In this document: piece by piece, positions 19,401 through 27,461 of the stretch
Numbering within the stretch: the first letter of the stretch is position 1
How the letters are laid out: the number at the start of each line of letters is the position of its first letter
From: Parabacteroides sp. TM07-1AC
GTDB taxonomy: Bacteria; Bacteroidota; Bacteroidia; Bacteroidales; Tannerellaceae
Reading direction: 5' to 3'
DNA length: 64,000 bases
Assembly: GCF_003480915.1 (NCBI RefSeq)
Contig: NZ_QUKD01000008.1
Location: 151,854 to 215,853, forward strand
Made by a program: the position numbers and the translations under genes
Notes under the pieces: model-generated
Databases searched by the model: none
What the model was told of the DNA's origin: nothing
The model's input: the letters and a program-made list of their open reading frames with translations, nothing else

Positions 19401-19508
19401 TGGAAGCTCCTCTCCCAATCGTTTTACACTATTATCTTTCGGAAGAAGAGCCGGAGAAAAATGTTCCAGTTTGTGCCAACAGGAAAGTATATGTTTATAA
19501 TCTGGCAT
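16437..19508 (-). CDS. Superfamily 1 helicase/ATPase of the UPF1-like (AAA_11/AAA_12) type
   Basis: A 1023-residue protein. Motif I GPPGTGKTT lies near residue 304; a long, charged, coiled-coil-like insertion covers about 440-620; motif II FVDEAGQ is near 749, followed by GDPFQIEPVV (motif III). The second lobe has HTFQGKQAAGVILCLG and LLNVALTRAKLRF (motifs V-VI). The arrangement matches UPF1/Dna2-like helicases split by a coiled coil. The N-terminal ~280 residues are unassigned. Proteins of this build occur in several defence islands, but none is specifically identified here. Base composition is like the core genome, unlike the SIR2 gene beside it. Confidence 0.85.
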   Translation of the reverse strand: MPDYKHILSCWHKLEHFSPALLPKDNSVKRLGEELPWMRPLEAKDPRKTIQYTIYLGVFSLTSVSDFVKKFFKDESVNPNPVNAKVCYASFKLDCQGIYIQNTFGLSTMPWALKQLEEDKVETDTWSEDFNQLKYNLFEQLTENRKELAEDFLSYLSDTQTLENLQDIQSLIIRKLKWSTSLETEIYIRTEEVFKKNNPSDPDESNADILNSFYIDDLERIIASYEKEGYNTAFKNYLTACLNEDFAHSDLSLHPEILKESLVPENYPDGCWPSPYGASLMQQFAVNTVNKELAGEKQEGLFSVNGPPGTGKTTLLRDIIAAILVKRAKKMVGFTDPAKAFRKIGEVQVSDKYTPFIYEPDPSISDGGIVVASSNNGAVENISKELPLKGEVKGYSDQVGYFRQVSEECLDEQYWGIVAAVLGNKENQRKLIGSIWNGNSEKETYTLKQQLADYKPTEEEWLNVVSSFKKKLHEVGEEKSRLTGFMKDEENREKIRIQCEDTENRLTFDKEELNKRENASALLSAEIEEGTRRRDEIKSEMQLLQSTRPGFFTYWFSKEVRTQYKKAVASVLSEYNKQTETIAEQKARLQALYSEIEKLKKRQEKSKKDYDKVNALYTQLVDSTEKARQELKGAYADAEFWKQIESKETQETSPWYSQKLKQLQSELFIEAMKVNELFILRANATSSRIKTTLDGFFNYLKTGGDLTEKEIQAMWNTFWLVVPVVSSTFASIQRMFSTLGAGSIPWLFVDEAGQAVPQAAAGAIWRSKRAVIVGDPFQIEPVVTIPEQIINNFSRYFGLDKTQIHTSLSVQSMADRANPYGWITNDTWTGSPLRVHRRCIDPMFSIANEIAYNNMMYNSTQGGSSDLMMQNGFVQVEGQVRGRHYVPEQGTVIKLMIMDEIRQLQDLPDLFVISPFSEIPSVLKKELRQPIKQALAPFKPIGDDELKKWLDAHIGTVHTFQGKQAAGVILCLGLDEKTKGAAAWASSKPNLLNVALTRAKLRFVAVGDGKVWLGQPYFCKLKM

Positions 19509-19543
19509 TGTATTATTTGTTAGCTGTTTCTATTAACCACCAA

Positions 19544-19551
19544 CAAAATTA
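19544..19551 (-). promoter_or_regulatory. Predicted -7 element for the UPF1-like helicase
   Basis: TAATTTTG on the minus strand, 35 bp upstream of the ATG at 19508. Confidence 0.4.
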
Positions 19552-19603
19552 CTAAATCATTTTAAATACAATGCATAGAGGTTTATACAATATCAGAAAT
19601 TCT

Positions 19604-20311
19604 TTATTCCATCCTGGCTTTGACCTTTCCCCAGGCATGCGTATCGAACAAACAACTACTCCGCATTGTATCGTACATTTCCCTGAAACGTGACATAGGT
19701 ATCATAAAACTTAAAATATCCGGTTCAAAATAAGGACGTACAGAAGGGTCGAAGAATCCGATAAAAGTGCGCTTTCCCCCTCTCGCATTCTCAATAACGG
19801 CTTGTGTGACTACAGAGCAACAACCGGAGCCAAATAAAGAAGTAACGGCATCCTGTGAATTATTATCGAAAAACGCCCAGGTAGCCAAGCCGGAAAGCAT
19901 ATCGGGTGTTGCCAGGAACAGAATTCCTTCCAGATTATCGAAGTTCTCAACTTTATCCATTCGGGCAAAATTCAGATAATCCATCTTTGCTCTCGGAACT
20001 TGCAATTCCTCCAAAAACTCAGAAACGCCTTCAGGGGTTTGTTTGTATTTTTCTTTTAAAGACACAAATCCGGGAATCCGTTCGGGCATCTCTGTAAAGC
20101 CGGTATAGAATTTCCCGCCGCCACAACCGATATTTTCCACACTCAAAGTAACCGTTTGCCCATCCCTGACATCCTTCATACATTTGAATAAACATCCTCC
20201 GATTTTATCAACAGAGTTTACCGGTTGCTCCGAATACCAAAAGACGATTGGAAGATCCACTTTTTCACCAAATGCTTCACGATAATTATTGAGAAATACC
20301 TTTATATCCAT
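19604..20311 (-). CDS. DUF169-family protein
   Basis: A 235-residue protein matching the DUF169 family: conserved Cys-rich GGCLFKCMKD, NIGCGGGKFYTGF, a central ILFLATPDMLSGLATWAF and FGSGCCSVV. The repeated cysteines suggest metal or iron-sulfur binding, but no biochemical role is established. ATG 20311 is chosen over an in-frame TTG nine codons upstream because the TTG would overlap the predicted promoter. It is divergent from the GNAT gene. Confidence 0.75.
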   Translation of the reverse strand: MDIKVFLNNYREAFGEKVDLPIVFWYSEQPVNSVDKIGGCLFKCMKDVRDGQTVTLSVENIGCGGGKFYTGFTEMPERIPGFVSLKEKYKQTPEGVSEFLEELQVPRAKMDYLNFARMDKVENFDNLEGILFLATPDMLSGLATWAFFDNNSQDAVTSLFGSGCCSVVTQAVIENARGGKRTFIGFFDPSVRPYFEPDILSFMIPMSRFREMYDTMRSSCLFDTHAWGKVKARME

Positions 20312-20335
20312 GATCTGATTATTTATTGGTTTTGT

Positions 20336-20343
20336 CAAATATA
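20336..20343 (-). promoter_or_regulatory. Predicted -7 element for the DUF169 gene
   Basis: TATATTTG on the minus strand, 24 bp before the ATG at 20311. Confidence 0.5.
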
Positions 20344-20365
20344 CGAAAAATTAAATTCTATAGAG

Positions 20366-20373
20366 TATCTTTG
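20366..20373 (+). promoter_or_regulatory. Predicted -7 element for the GNAT gene
   Basis: TATCTTTG, divergent from the DUF169 promoter 22 bp away. It gives a leader of about 85 nt before the ATG at 20467. Confidence 0.45.
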
Positions 20374-20466
20374 TATTTCCGTAAGAATAAAATTTAAGAT
20401 TCTTGCGGATAATCATTTTAATAGAATACTGGAAAAGCATTCATTCACCCCATTAAATACAACCTC

Positions 20467-20922
20467 ATGAAAATTATATCTGTAAAAGAAAATCCGGCTT
20501 ACAAAGACATAGCGATCAACTATCTGCAAAGTAAATGGCCTTCTGTATATCCTATCATGTATGAGGATAGCATCAATCATTGTATAGATTCTCCGAGTTC
20601 TTTTCCACAGTGGTATTTGTTGGAGAAAGATGATCAGATCATCGGCTGTGCAGGACTGATCACGAACGATTTTATCAGCCGGATGGATTTGTATCCATGG
20701 GTTTGCGCTGTGTATATAGACGAAACTCAACGAGGAAATTTTTACAGCAGCCTTTTATTGGAGAAAGCCAAAGAAGATACGGTTAAAGCTGGTTTTAACA
20801 AATTATACCTCAGCACTGAGCACATAGGCTTCTATGAAAAGCTGGGATTCAAATATATAGGACAAGGATACCATCCCTGGGAAGACGAATCACGGATATA
20901 CGAAATAGAAATAAAAGTATAA
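20467..20922 (+). CDS. GNAT-family N-acetyltransferase
   Basis: A 151-residue acetyltransferase. The acetyl-CoA binding core is seen in WVCAVYIDETQRGNFYSSLL (motif A, RGxxxSxLL version of the QxxGxG/A loop) and the C-terminal FYEKLGFKYIGQGYHPW. The substrate is unknown; it could be a small molecule or an antibiotic-like amine. Monocistronic. Confidence 0.82.
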   Translation: MKIISVKENPAYKDIAINYLQSKWPSVYPIMYEDSINHCIDSPSSFPQWYLLEKDDQIIGCAGLITNDFISRMDLYPWVCAVYIDETQRGNFYSSLLLEKAKEDTVKAGFNKLYLSTEHIGFYEKLGFKYIGQGYHPWEDESRIYEIEIKV

Positions 20923-20993
20923 TTTCTTCGAATAACAGAGATTATGCTGTAACTTTTTCAACCTAATTCATGCTTTGATTTTGAATAAATACA

Positions 20994-21001
20994 TATATTT
21001 G
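20994..21001 (+). promoter_or_regulatory. Predicted -7 element for the TPR kinase-like gene
   Basis: TATATTTG, 21 bp before the ATG at 21023. TTTG tetramers at 20974 and 20980 could serve as the -33 element. Confidence 0.5.
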
Positions 21002-21022
21002 CTTCTAATAAAAATAAAGTTT

Positions 21023-22567
21023 ATGAGAATCACGTATTTTATTATCACCCTCGCAATTTGTTTTTGTACTTCGCTTTTTGCGGAGAACAAAGCAAACGAT
21101 TTAATGAAACAGGCACAGAACAGCCTGGAACAAAAGGACTTTACCAAAGCCCGTTATCTTTATATCCAAGCTTACAAAGCCTTCTCGAACGAAGGAGACT
21201 ATACGCAAGCCATTGATTGTGGAACAAAAGCGACATATCTTTATTACCGCGAAAACTACTATCAGGAAGCGTTTGAGCTTTGCCGGCAAATGACCCAGTT
21301 TCTGTTGACCGAAGAACAAAAAGCACAGAAAACATTCTACGACCAGCGTTTCCAACTGACAAAAGAACGGCTACAAATGTACATCAAGCTCAAAAATGCA
21401 GCGCAGGCCCAACTTCAGTTGAATACTCTGGATAACCTGGTCAGTCAGGCCGGTAGCGACAAGCTCGCCGAAGATTTATTATATACCCAGGCAAGCTATT
21501 ATTATACCTTCGGACAAAACGATCAGGGAGACGCCAGTTTTAACAAACTGATCAACCAGTTCAAAGACAAAAAAGAATACGACAAAGTGAGTGAATGTTA
21601 CAGACATCTGATCTCCATTGCCCGTACGGCAAATAATGCTCCGTTAATGGAACGTACCTATGAAAAATATATCGTCTGGACCGATTCAGTAAAGGCACTC
21701 AATGCACAGGATGAACTGGGAGCATTGCAACTGAAATATGATGAAAGCCAGAAAACCATACAGGAAAAAGATGACAAACTATCGGGCAAACAATACATGA
21801 TAGTAGGTCTCTGCACATTGGTGGTTATTCTTATCGCGGCTTTGGCTTTACTTGCCTTCCTGTTGTTACGTTTCATTGTACTCAACAAAAAGCTGAAAAA
21901 CATTATCCAGACAACCAACGAGCATAGTGAACAGCAAACCAAATTTATTCAAAGTATTTCCGAACAAATGGAGCCTACGCTCAATATGCTTGATACGTCG
22001 GCTGGAGAATTACGTAATGCAGCTCCCCAACAAGCGGCTTCTATCCAGAAACGTGTAGATGCTTTGAAACAATTCAGCCTGAACATTCAGGAACTTTCTT
22101 CTCTTGAAAGTTCTTTAATGGAGACTTACGAGACACAATCCTTCAACATGGGAAGTTTCTGCAAAAAAGCGATGGATAAAGTAAAGGATAAAATACACCC
22201 TGATGTAGAAGTGATCGTAGATGCTCCTCAATTGGAAGTAAAATCAAATCCGGAACAGCTGGAACGTGTCTTACTACATTTGTTGAATAATGCTGCTTCA
22301 TACACGACATCCGGCAAAATATGGCTGGAATTCAAGAGAAAAGGAGCTCATCTTTGCCATCTTATCGTAACAGATAACGGTACAGGAATTCCTGATGAAC
22401 AAAAAGAGAACCTGTTCAAGCCATTCAACGAAGTCAAAGACCTGGCAGATGGCGATGGACTCGGATTGCCAATCTGTGCTCTGATCGCCAATAAACTGAA
22501 TGGAAACCTGTCGATCGATAAAGACTACAAAAAAGGATGCAGGTTTATTCTGGTATTACAGATCTAA
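21023..22567 (+). CDS. Membrane TPR protein with histidine-kinase-like ATPase domain lacking the phospho-acceptor His
   Basis: A 514-residue protein: signal peptide (ITLAICFCTSLFA), periplasmic TPR-like helices (residues ~18-230), one membrane segment (about 257-280), a DHp-like helix pair and a C-terminal HATPase_c domain (N box LLNNAASY; G1 DNGTGIPDEQ; F box LFKPFNE; G2 GDGLGLPI). Where kinases have S-H-E-x-x-T-P-L it reads ISEQMEPTLN, with Glu314 in place of the expected His, so classical autophosphorylation is unlikely. No response regulator is adjacent. ATG 21023 places the signal peptide at the N-terminus; an upstream in-frame start would precede the promoter. Confidence 0.82.
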   Translation: MRITYFIITLAICFCTSLFAENKANDLMKQAQNSLEQKDFTKARYLYIQAYKAFSNEGDYTQAIDCGTKATYLYYRENYYQEAFELCRQMTQFLLTEEQKAQKTFYDQRFQLTKERLQMYIKLKNAAQAQLQLNTLDNLVSQAGSDKLAEDLLYTQASYYYTFGQNDQGDASFNKLINQFKDKKEYDKVSECYRHLISIARTANNAPLMERTYEKYIVWTDSVKALNAQDELGALQLKYDESQKTIQEKDDKLSGKQYMIVGLCTLVVILIAALALLAFLLLRFIVLNKKLKNIIQTTNEHSEQQTKFIQSISEQMEPTLNMLDTSAGELRNAAPQQAASIQKRVDALKQFSLNIQELSSLESSLMETYETQSFNMGSFCKKAMDKVKDKIHPDVEVIVDAPQLEVKSNPEQLERVLLHLLNNAASYTTSGKIWLEFKRKGAHLCHLIVTDNGTGIPDEQKENLFKPFNEVKDLADGDGLGLPICALIANKLNGNLSIDKDYKKGCRFILVLQI

Positions 22568-22597
22568 GAGAAACATTAATCACTTTATTTTCTATAT

Positions 22598-22630
22598 AAA
22601 AGCCTTTCAGGAAAACTGGAAGGCTTTTTT
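22598..22630 (+). terminator. Rho-independent terminator after the kinase-like gene
   Basis: AAAAGCCTTTC pairs with GGAAGGCTTTT (one imperfect position) around a short loop and is followed by a T run. Confidence 0.75.
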
Positions 22631-22812
22631 GTTATTTATTTGACCATTTCAAAAAGAACTTCTTTCAGATTAAAAGCAAAAAGAACTATACATATTTCAT
22701 ATTGACACCAAAACAACAATTATTATATCAAACAGAAACCATTCATTCAGATAAAGCAAAAAAACGTCACACTTTAACACCACAACATATATCACAATGA
22801 AAGAAACATTCT

Positions 22813-22836
22813 ATATTTGTCAAACAATTTGACAAC
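22813..22836 (+). promoter_or_regulatory. gltB promoter with overlapping palindromic operator candidate
   Basis: TATATTTG at 22813-22820 fits the -7 consensus. Overlapping its last three bases is a perfect palindrome, TTGTCAAA-CAA-TTTGACAA (22818-22836), well placed for a repressor or nitrogen regulator to block initiation. The leader to the ATG at 22874 is about 45 nt. The preceding DNA from 22631 is AT-rich with nothing else supported. Confidence 0.5.
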
Positions 22837-22873
22837 AAAAACAGGCATTACACAAACATAAGGTCAACAAACA

Positions 22874-25800
22874 ATGAAAGAACAGATCTATTTGAACAGA
22901 AAGCAGGGATTATATGATCCAGCGAATGAACATGACGCCTGCGGTGTAGGAATGTTGGTAAACATTCACGGAGGAAAGTCGCACGACATTGTAGAGTCAG
23001 CCCTTAAAGTATTGGAAAATATGCGTCACCGTGGTGCAGAAGGTGCAGATAACAAGACGGGGGATGGTGCAGGTATTCTATTGCAGATTCCTCACGAATT
23101 TATTCTGTTGCAAGGGATTCCCGTACCGGAAAAAGGGAAATATGGTACAGGTCTGGTCTTTCTTCCTAAAGACGAAACACAGCGATCCGCTATCCTCAGT
23201 ATTATGATCGAAGAGATTGAAAAGGAAGGACTTACCCTGATGCACCTGCGGAAAGTTCCGGTCAACAGCGATATATTGGGGAAGGATGCCCTGGCAACTG
23301 AACCGGATATCAAGCAGCTCTTCGTGACCGGATGCGATAACCAACAAGAGCTGGAATTGAAGTTGTACGTTATCCGTAAACGCATTGAGAATAAAGTAAC
23401 AACCTCTGACCTGCCAGGCAGAAATGACTTCTATGTGACCTCGTTATCCACTAAAAATATTGTATATAAGGGAATGCTGGAGTCGATGCAACTTCGTCAT
23501 TATTTCCCCGACCTGACAAATAATTATTTCACAAGCGGACTGGCATTAGTTCACTCCCGCTTCAGTACGAATACGTTCCCGACATGGAGCCTGGCCCAAC
23601 CGTTCCGTCTGCTGGCACATAACGGAGAGATTAATACGATCCGTGGAAACAGGGGATGGATGGAAGCGCGGGAAAGCGTACTCACCTCACCTACGATCGG
23701 GAATATAGAAAGTATCCGTCCGATCATTCAGCCGGGGATGAGCGATAGTGCCTCACTGGACAATGTGCTGGAGTTTCTGGTCGCTTCCGGATTGAGTCTG
23801 CCTCATGCCATGGCGATGCTGGTACCGGAAAGTACAAATGAGAAGAATCCGATATCGGATGACCTGAAAGCGTTTTATGAATATCATTCTATCCTGATGG
23901 AACCGTGGGACGGACCGGCAGCTCTGTTATTCAGCGACGGACGGTTTGCCGGAGGTATGCTGGATCGTAATGGTTTGCGTCCGGCACGTTACCTGATCAC
24001 GAAAAACGACATGATGCTGGTAGCTTCCGAAGTGGGCGTAATGGATTTTGAAGCAAACGAGATCAAAGAGAAAGGCCGTCTGCAACCGGGAAAAATATTG
24101 ATGGTCGATACAGAGAAAGGTGAAATATATTATGACGGCGAACTGAAAAAACAACTCGCCGAAGCCAAACCTTATAAGAGATGGCTGTCAAACAACCGCG
24201 TGGAACTGGACGAACTGAAATCAGGACGTAAAGTACCCCATACAGTCGAAAACTACAGTAAAATGTTACGCACCTTCGGGTACAGCCGCGAAGATGTGGA
24301 AAAGATCATCATGCCGATGTGTACCGGAGGTGCCGAACCGGTTGGTTCTATGGGGAATGATACGCCATTGGCCGTTCTATCCGATCGTCCGCAGTTATTG
24401 TTCAATTATTTCCGTCAGCAATTTGCCCAGGTGACCAATCCTCCGATCGACCCGATCCGAGAAGAACTGGTCATGAGTCTGGAAGAATATATAGGAGCAG
24501 TAGGCAATAATATCCTTGTGCCGAGTGAAAGCCATTGTAAAATGGTACGGCTGAATCATCCGATCCTGACCAACACGCAATTAGATTTGCTCTGCAACAT
24601 CCGCTATAAAGGATTCAATGCAGTCAAACTGCCTATGTTGTTTGAAGTGGAAAAAGGATGGGAAGGCCTGAAAGCAGCCCTCGACGAGCTGTGCAAACAA
24701 GCGGAACAATCCGTTACCGACGGCGTGAACTACATCATCCTGAGCGATAAGAACGTAGATGAAAAGAGGGCACCTATCCCGTCGCTGCTTGCCGTCAGCG
24801 CCGTACATCATCACCTGATCTCCGTACAAAAACGTGTACAGACAGCTCTGGTCGTTGAAACCGGCGAGATGCGCGAGGTTATGCATGCCGCCCTCCTGCT
24901 GGGGTACGGGGCAAGTGCCATCAATCCATATATGGTTTTTGCCATCCTGAAAGAGCTGGAAGGGAAACATGAAATCCAGCTGAACTACGAAACGGCACGC
25001 AAGAATTATGTAAAATCCATTTGCAAAGGGCTTTTCAAAGTGATGAGTAAAATGGGGATCAGTACTATCCGCAGTTATCGCGGAGCCAAACTGTTCGAAG
25101 CCGTCGGTTTGGATGCCGGACTGGCACGCACCTATTTCGGCGGTACGACCAGCAACGTCGGCGGTATACGCCTGGATGAGATCGCCCGTGATGCGATCGT
25201 TCTGCATCAGCAGGCTTTTAACCTTCCAATTGATGAGATGCTGGAACATAAAGGGATATACAGCTTCCGGAAAGACGGGGAGAAACATGCCTGGAACCCG
25301 GAAACCATTTCTACCCTGCAACTGGCTACACGTCTGGGCAGTTACAAGAAGTTCAAAGAATATACCCATATGGTGGACGAAAAAGAATCGCCCATCTTCC
25401 TGCGTGACTTCCTTACTTTCAAGAAACAAAAATCTATTCCGGTCGAACAGGTGGAACCCGCCTCCGAAATCATGAAGCGTTTCGTCACAGGCGCCATGAG
25501 CTTCGGCTCCATCAGCAAAGAAGCACATGAGACGATGGCCATGGCGATGAACAAGATACACGGCCGGAGCAATACCGGTGAAGGAGGTGAAGACCCGGCA
25601 CGTTTCACGCCACGTAAAGATGGCTCGTCACTCCGCTCCGCGATCAAACAGGTGGCATCCGGACGTTTTGGCGTTACTACGGAATATCTGGTCAACGCGG
25701 ATGAGATACAGATTAAGGTTGCCCAGGGTGCCAAACCGGGAGAAGGCGGTCAGTTACCGGGATATAAGGTCAATGATATCATTGCCAGGACTCGTCATTC

Positions 25801-27427
25801 CATACCGGGTATTTCGTTGATCTCCCCTCCTCCCCACCATGATATTTATTCGATCGAAGATCTGGCACAACTGATCTTCGACCTGAAGAATGTCAATCCG
25901 AAAGCAGAGATCAGTGTCAAACTGGTATCGGAAAGCGGCGTCGGAACGATCGCTGCCGGAGTTGCCAAGGCGAAGGCCGACCGTATTGTCATCTCCGGGG
26001 CAGAGGGAGGAACAGGTGCGTCACCGATCAGTTCGATCCATTATGCGGGATTACCCCCCGAACTGGGTTTGTCGGAGACGCAGCAGACATTGGTCATGAA
26101 CAATCTGCGCGGACAAGTCCGCCTGCAAACCGACGGGCAACTGAAGACCGGACGCGACATCGTCCTGATGGCAATGCTGGGAGCCGAAGAATTTGGTTTT
26201 GCCACCTCTGCCCTGATCGTCCTGGGTTGTGTCATGATGCGCAAATGTCATATGAATACCTGCCCTGTCGGCGTTGCGACACAAGATGAAGAGCTGCGGA
26301 AACGTTTCCACGGACGGCATGAGTATCTGGTAAACTTCTTTACTTTCCTGGCAGAAGAGGTGCGCGAATATCTGGCAGAAATGGGCTACAGCAAACTGGA
26401 TGATATTATCGGACGGACAGATTTTATAATTAGAAAAGGGACGCAGATGACGCAGAATACGCAGACGGGCGCGGACCAGAAAACAACTAATTCCAAATAT
26501 GATTTACTGGACTTCACGCACCTGTTACATCTTCCGGAACAAGCGGCTCACACAGCTATCCATCATCTGACCAACCAGGTACATCAAATAGAGAATGTGA
26601 AAGATGTGGACATCATCCGTCATGCACAGGCAGCCATCGAACAGCAGCAGGAAGTATCGCTCGATTATGCCATCGCCAACACAGACCGCAGCGTCGGCGC
26701 CATGCTTTCCGGTGAAATAGCCAAACGTTACGGAAATGCCGGACTGCCGGAACATACGCTCAATATAAAATTTAAAGGTTCGGCCGGACAGAGCTTCGGT
26801 GCCTTCCTTGCCCACGGCGTTCATTTCCGCCTGGAAGGAGAAGCGAACGATTATCTCGGAAAAGGTCTTAGCGGCGGACGTATCAGCCTGATGCCACCGG
26901 TACGCTCCACCTTCGTTGCCGAGGACAATACGATTGCCGGCAATACCTTATTATACGGGGCAACCGGTGGAGAAGTCTACATCAATGGTCGTGTCGGCGA
27001 ACGTTTCTGCGTGCGTAACAGCGGAGCCATAGCCGTAGTAGAAGGTGTAGGAGATCATTGCTGCGAATATATGACCGGAGGCCGCGTGGTCGTCCTCGGT
27101 CGCACAGGCCGCAACTTTGCAGCCGGAATGAGCGGCGGTGTGGCCTACGTATGGAACAAGGCGGGCGATTTCGATTATTACTGCAATATGGAAATGGTCG
27201 AACTCTCCCTGATCGAAGACAGTGCCACCCGCAAGGAATTGCATGAACTGATCCGTAAGCACTACCACTACACAGGCAGCCATCTGGCCGGAAAGATGCT
27301 GGACAACTGGGATAAACAGGTAGATGAATTCATCCGGATCGTCCCGATCGAATACAAGAAAGTCCTGCAGGAAGAACAGATGAAAAAGTTGCAGCAGAAG
27401 ATTGCGGAGATGCAGCGAGATTATTAA
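22874..27427 (+). CDS. gltB: Glutamate synthase (NADPH) large subunit
   Basis: Converts glutamine plus 2-oxoglutarate to two glutamates with GltD. The 1517-residue protein starts with a 22-residue leader before the Ntn nucleophile Cys23 (HDACGVGML), then the glutaminase domain, a central domain, the FMN-binding synthase domain (SGAEGGTGASP, TGRDIVLMAMLGAEE) with the 3Fe-4S cysteines in CVMMRKCHMNTCPVG, and the C-terminal beta-helix (GRTGRNFAAGMSGGVAYVWN). Around residues 1189-1204 an in-frame low-complexity insertion, KGTQMTQNTQTGADQKTTNS, interrupts the family sequence between GRTDFI and YDLLDF. Confidence 0.97.
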   Translation: MKEQIYLNRKQGLYDPANEHDACGVGMLVNIHGGKSHDIVESALKVLENMRHRGAEGADNKTGDGAGILLQIPHEFILLQGIPVPEKGKYGTGLVFLPKDETQRSAILSIMIEEIEKEGLTLMHLRKVPVNSDILGKDALATEPDIKQLFVTGCDNQQELELKLYVIRKRIENKVTTSDLPGRNDFYVTSLSTKNIVYKGMLESMQLRHYFPDLTNNYFTSGLALVHSRFSTNTFPTWSLAQPFRLLAHNGEINTIRGNRGWMEARESVLTSPTIGNIESIRPIIQPGMSDSASLDNVLEFLVASGLSLPHAMAMLVPESTNEKNPISDDLKAFYEYHSILMEPWDGPAALLFSDGRFAGGMLDRNGLRPARYLITKNDMMLVASEVGVMDFEANEIKEKGRLQPGKILMVDTEKGEIYYDGELKKQLAEAKPYKRWLSNNRVELDELKSGRKVPHTVENYSKMLRTFGYSREDVEKIIMPMCTGGAEPVGSMGNDTPLAVLSDRPQLLFNYFRQQFAQVTNPPIDPIREELVMSLEEYIGAVGNNILVPSESHCKMVRLNHPILTNTQLDLLCNIRYKGFNAVKLPMLFEVEKGWEGLKAALDELCKQAEQSVTDGVNYIILSDKNVDEKRAPIPSLLAVSAVHHHLISVQKRVQTALVVETGEMREVMHAALLLGYGASAINPYMVFAILKELEGKHEIQLNYETARKNYVKSICKGLFKVMSKMGISTIRSYRGAKLFEAVGLDAGLARTYFGGTTSNVGGIRLDEIARDAIVLHQQAFNLPIDEMLEHKGIYSFRKDGEKHAWNPETISTLQLATRLGSYKKFKEYTHMVDEKESPIFLRDFLTFKKQKSIPVEQVEPASEIMKRFVTGAMSFGSISKEAHETMAMAMNKIHGRSNTGEGGEDPARFTPRKDGSSLRSAIKQVASGRFGVTTEYLVNADEIQIKVAQGAKPGEGGQLPGYKVNDIIARTRHSIPGISLISPPPHHDIYSIEDLAQLIFDLKNVNPKAEISVKLVSESGVGTIAAGVAKAKADRIVISGAEGGTGASPISSIHYAGLPPELGLSETQQTLVMNNLRGQVRLQTDGQLKTGRDIVLMAMLGAEEFGFATSALIVLGCVMMRKCHMNTCPVGVATQDEELRKRFHGRHEYLVNFFTFLAEEVREYLAEMGYSKLDDIIGRTDFIIRKGTQMTQNTQTGADQKTTNSKYDLLDFTHLLHLPEQAAHTAIHHLTNQVHQIENVKDVDIIRHAQAAIEQQQEVSLDYAIANTDRSVGAMLSGEIAKRYGNAGLPEHTLNIKFKGSAGQSFGAFLAHGVHFRLEGEANDYLGKGLSGGRISLMPPVRSTFVAEDNTIAGNTLLYGATGGEVYINGRVGERFCVRNSGAIAVVEGVGDHCCEYMTGGRVVVLGRTGRNFAAGMSGGVAYVWNKAGDFDYYCNMEMVELSLIEDSATRKELHELIRKHYHYTGSHLAGKMLDNWDKQVDEFIRIVPIEYKKVLQEEQMKKLQQKIAEMQRDY
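26437..26484. repeat. In-frame ACGCAGAnnACGCAGA-type repeat inside gltB
   Basis: Short units of the form ACGCAGA (ACGCAGATG, ACGCAGAAT, ACGCAGACG) lie in tandem and encode a Thr/Gln-rich stretch. The sequence looks like intergenic repeat DNA rather than diverged GltB coding sequence, yet keeps the reading frame. Confidence 0.7.
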
Positions 27428-27461
27428 ACTGATTTTTTTTGACATTAGACATTTAAACATC

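Noticed and set aside
16437-19508. Assignment of the UPF1-like helicase to a named defence system
   Set aside because: The helicase motifs are clear but no characteristic partner genes are adjacent and base composition is ordinary.
21962-21964. Sequencing error replacing the kinase histidine
   Set aside because: Several residues around the H-box differ (EQMEPTLN), not a single base change, so divergence is more likely.
24581-25561. Long open frame on the minus strand opposite gltB (326 codons), and others opposite purF, glnN and nadE
   Set aside because: They lie wholly inside well-conserved genes in the other strand and show no recognisable domains or ribosome binding sites.
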